NCBI RefSeq assembly: GCF_049243985.1
Contig: NC_135380.1
Span: forward strand, 20,756,501-20,820,500
DNA from: Paroedura picta
Lineage: Eukaryota > Chordata > Lepidosauria > Squamata > Gekkonidae
Direction of reading: 5' to 3'
DNA length: 64,000 bases
The notes below the pieces were generated by a model, which saw only the letters and a list, made by a program, of their open reading frames with translations, was not told the DNA's origin and searched no databases. Made by a program: the position numbers and the translations under genes. Shown here piece after piece: positions 61,801 through 64,000 of this stretch; the first letter of the stretch is position 1, and the number at the start of each line of letters is the position of its first letter.

Positions 61801-63163
61801 TTCACTGTCTGTGGAATTTTGTTTAAGATCTTGAAGGGCTAGGAAAAATGCAGAAAAAGGCAACCAAAACGATCAGAGAGTTGGAGCACCTATGAGGCAA
61901 GGCTAAAATATCTGGGACTAGAAAAAATCGAACTAAGAAAGGCACACCAAAGGACTCCAGAACTACACATGGTGGAGGGAAACTTTTCTCCCTCTCCCAT
62001 AATAGTAAGGTTCCTACTATGAAATTATGAAATTGACTGGCAGCAAATTAAAGTCAGTGGTTCACACAATGAATAGTTGCCTTGTGGAACTCACAGCCAC
62101 AAGTAAGACATAAAGACCATTGACTTATACGTATCTGAAAATGAACTGGAGGAAGAGGGAAGACATAGATCCCTTTTCTTGTGCATCCGTTCTGTCATTT
62201 AGAAAAAGGCATACATGCCCCAGCCAACACTTTATACATCTGTGGGGCACAGAGGAGTTTTGACCCTCAGGCCTGTCACCATGACACCTAATCTGAGCCC
62301 CAACTGCAGCCCCCCTTTGCAGGTTCTGCTAAATAACAACTCTCCTATCAAAGGGCTATTGAAAGGACTGCGGAGAGAAAGTATAGGAAGCACTAAAAAC
62401 ACTTCAAAGGACATGTCTCCCCTTTCAGCTCGTTTTATGTTTCTAGTTGCAAAACTGGCACCCTTTGCCACCCAGAGTTTGCTGGGTTTTTTAATCCCAC
62501 TGCCTTTGAAAATATGAAGAGTTGTTCTCTCTGTCAAGTCGGGGGAGGGGGTGATGGTTCTTGATTCCCCCCCAAGCCAGGATGGAAACTCTTCCTAGTG
62601 CTGCAGAAATGCAGAAAGGAAATGCCTAACAAGAACACAGTTGGACCTCTCACCTGCAAGGGAAAGAGCATTCTTGGTTGTGAGGCTGAGCCAGAGACAG
62701 CAGGATGTGGCATTTCCTGCTTCTGGAAGGTCGAGGCAGGCTGTGGGGTGGATGCCGTTGCTGGCCTCTGGTTCTGGGGAGAGAATAAGGCCGGTCGGGG
62801 AGTACTCTGGGGCCTTTGGGGCACGGCTTCAGCGTGTTCGAGCTTGGGGGACACAGGGAAAGTGAATCCAGAGTGGCTGGAGGAGGATGAGAGCACATCC
62901 GTGGTCTGGGAACCTCGTAAGGTCGAAGGCGAAGTGTCAGACTGCCACCTGCTGCCTGGGCTGGGTGAATGCAGCTGAGATGGTGAGCCGGAGTGGGCTG
63001 CCCGGAGACTTGGGGAAGGAGGAAACTCCTCTGTGTTCTTTACTCGGGGCTCCTTCAAGACCTGCACATAGTTGGCTGGGAAAATGCCTTGCCGGCTGGT
63101 GCCAGAAATGCGGCCTTCGTACCAGTTCTCGTCCACTCTGCGAACCAGGCAGATGCGCTCCCC
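58828..63163 (-). CDS. SORBS3: SORBS3 (vinexin), 3' part: last four coding exons
   Basis: Vinexin is a SORBS-family adaptor at focal adhesions and cell junctions. Its first two SH3 domains bind vinculin and the third binds SOS. The exons at 62654-63163, 60450-60544, 59754-59860 and 58828-58889 join in phase (0, 2, 1) to 257 residues ending in TGA. Residues 1-42 give the C-terminal half of SH3-2 ([28 protein letters not shown]). Residues 43-201 are a Ser/Pro/Gln linker. Residues 203-257 form the complete SH3-3 ([35 protein letters not shown]). As I recall, SH3-3 is almost identical to human SORBS3 and the linker is not. The SH3-2 start, SH3-1 and the SoHo region lie beyond 64000. Same strand and order relative to PDLIM2 as in human. 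Identity over SORBS1 and SORBS2 rests on the GERICL, QVLKEP-like and [11 protein letters not shown] matches. Confidence 0.95.
59185..59385 (+). repeat. tRNA-derived SINE in a SORBS3 intron
   Basis: It contains CTGCTTTGCAAGCAGAAGGT, CAAAGTTCAATTCCCGACAC (B box), CTCCAGTTACAAGGCTCAGG and GGAGCAGACAATACTGGCTT. Same family as 5262-5450. It occupies about a quarter of the intron between the last two SORBS3 exons. Confidence 0.75.
59754..59860 (-). CDS. SORBS3: SORBS3 coding exon: main part of SH3-3
   Basis: 107 nt. The acceptor is GTGCTTTGCAG and the donor GTGG|GTATGT. It encodes [40 protein letters not shown] and the DDGWF tryptophan are the peptide-groove residues of the SH3 fold. Confidence 0.97.
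60450..60544 (-). CDS. SORBS3: SORBS3 coding exon: linker before SH3-3
   Basis: 95 nt. The acceptor is CTTTCTCTGCAG and the donor GACTCC|GTAAGC. It encodes [20 protein letters not shown] and [11 protein letters not shown]. The IQWTPY junction with the next exon parallels mammalian IHWTPY. An SKRP/TKRP-like basic stretch precedes it. Confidence 0.93.
60608..60638 (+). repeat. (GAGG)n microsatellite
   Basis: About seven uninterrupted GAGG/GGGA tetramers lie in the SORBS3 intron, 64 bp upstream (in gene direction) of the exon at 60450-60544. On the minus strand they form a CCTC-rich tract. Likely length-polymorphic. Confidence 0.85.
60639..62653 (-). other. SORBS3 intron of about 2.1 kb
   Basis: It contains poly-T/poly-G tracts (61154-61166, 61254-61268) and a LINE fragment at 61835-62130. 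The rest shows no element or exon that I can support. Confidence 0.55.
61835..62130 (+). repeat. LINE 3'-end fragment (L2/CR1-like)
   Basis: GAAAAAGGCAACCAAAACGA, AAATATCTGGGACTAGAAAA and GAACTCACAGCCACAAGTAA follow the order of a vertebrate L2/CR1 ORF2 C-terminus and 3' UTR. Strongly decayed. Confidence 0.55.
62654..63163 (-). CDS. SORBS3: SORBS3 coding exon: end of SH3-2 and long Ser/Pro linker
   Basis: 510 nt, exactly 170 codons. The acceptor is CCTTGTTGCTAG and the donor TTGCAG|GTGAGA. It starts [20 protein letters not shown] with [19 protein letters not shown], completing SH3-2. A linker rich in S, P and Q follows ([20 protein letters not shown]). Proline clusters could bind other SH3 domains; that is inference. 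Confidence 0.95.
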
Positions 63164-64000
63164 CTAGCAACAAGGGAAGAGGAGGGAAAAGGTTAGCACA
63201 TCCTTCGGAGCCCCCTAAGGCAGGGCCAGCACGAGGCTTCCAGCCCTCTGCAGTTGGAAGCTGAAGCCCAGCTCCCCAATACAATGGATCCATCTCGATA
63301 CACCTGCAGCCTCTTCCAGCTAAGCTATACATTGTCCTGCCCCACTGGTCTGTCCGGCTCATTCTTAGTAGCAGCAACCCCAGCTAATCTTGCCTTAGTG
63401 ACTCCTTATGGAGGAGAACAGTCTCCTGAAATGCAACACGGCTCATTTTAACCCTGGGAAGTGCACTTAAGAATTTTTCTTTGCTGAAAAGGCGGACCCT
63501 GGATAGGTTTCGTAGTCAACAGAAAGGTAGCTGAGGGATTAATGTGAAACACAAAGGTGATGAATACCCACAGGTAGCTTTTCAATATGTGTGCATGCTG
63601 ATTAGCCATCAGAGACAATAGCTTTCCAGTATGAATGCAGCAGCCAATGCCCTCCATGTGCTATATTAACCCATCTTCTGCACTAAATTTATAGTTGGAA
63701 GCACATTTCACATAGCAGTTCTGTTGTGGGTGAGACAGCCTTTATGTTCAACATGTTTGCAGAAAATACAAACTGTCCACAATCATGCCGTCCGCCAACA
63801 GAGCAAAGCCTCAAAGCAAAGCACTGACCAGCTTGAATGGGGACAACAGCTGTAGCCTATCGGGCGTCAGGAAGATGTGCTCAGACGGCTGACCGAACCT
63901 CCTCCATCTCCACAGCCAATCAGCGATGCCGCTATGCCCAGAGTGAGTTTTGGCTCACCATCACCTCCGCCAACTTGAAACAACAAACCTGGCTCTAACT
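63164..64000 (-). other. start of the SORBS3 intron upstream of the SH3-2 exon
   Basis: No exon is visible in this stretch. The preceding exon should end with the SFRK-type strand of SH3-2, and I find no matching minus-strand reading. The last 170 bp are moderately CpG-containing and unrecognised. Confidence 0.5.

Noticed and set aside
62598-62978. 126-codon plus-strand frame
   Set aside because: Antisense shadow of the SORBS3 exon at 62654-63163.
63800-64000. Possible further SORBS3 exon at the right edge
   Set aside because: No minus-strand reading matches the expected end of the SH3-2 first half; no paired splice sites with a sensible frame.

Overview
This is a nuclear vertebrate window, most likely from a squamate reptile. 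The evidence is multi-exon genes with GT-AG introns, a CpG island, and a squamate-style repeat load: Sauria-type tRNA SINEs with BovB-like ends, a 5S-derived SINE, CR1 3' ends, and many short hAT elements. I cannot name the species. A gecko or a related lizard is a guess.

Two protein genes are supported, both on the minus strand and in tandem. The 3' end of SORBS3 (vinexin) occupies about 58.8-63.2 kb: four coding exons carrying the end of SH3 domain 2, a proline/serine linker and a complete SH3 domain 3. All of PDLIM2 (PDZ and LIM domain 2) follows at 2.9-34.4 kb. Its nine coding exons join in phase to an unbroken 402-residue protein with an N-terminal PDZ domain and one intact C-terminal LIM domain. 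The order SORBS3 then PDLIM2, same strand, is the same as on human 8p21. A CpG island at about 47.2-48.3 kb lies between the genes, 13 kb upstream of the PDLIM2 start codon, and is the likely PDLIM2 promoter with a non-coding first exon. Both products are cytoskeletal adaptor proteins of actin-rich adhesion structures. Nothing shows that they act together beyond being neighbours.

Layout: 1-1.9 kb, repeats beyond the PDLIM2 3' UTR; 1.9-34.5 kb, the PDLIM2 3' UTR, exons and introns; 34.5-47.8 kb, the large first intron; 47.2-48.3 kb, CpG island; 48.3-58.8 kb, intergenic; 58.8-64 kb, SORBS3. Introns and spacers are mostly degenerate transposable elements: four copies of a palindromic hAT-like element (three with 8-bp target duplications), several other hAT-like elements, SINEs with clean target duplications, LINE 3' ends, a 370-bp repeat present as an inverted pair, and a 440-bp tandem unit beside a hammerhead-ribozyme-like motif.

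I found no clearly new biological system. The features most worth a second look are the hammerhead-like motif with its tandem repeats, the 5S-derived SINE, the unclassified inverted repeat pair, and the longer PDLIM2 linker. All exon borders were set by eye from splice sites, reading phase and remembered family sequences.
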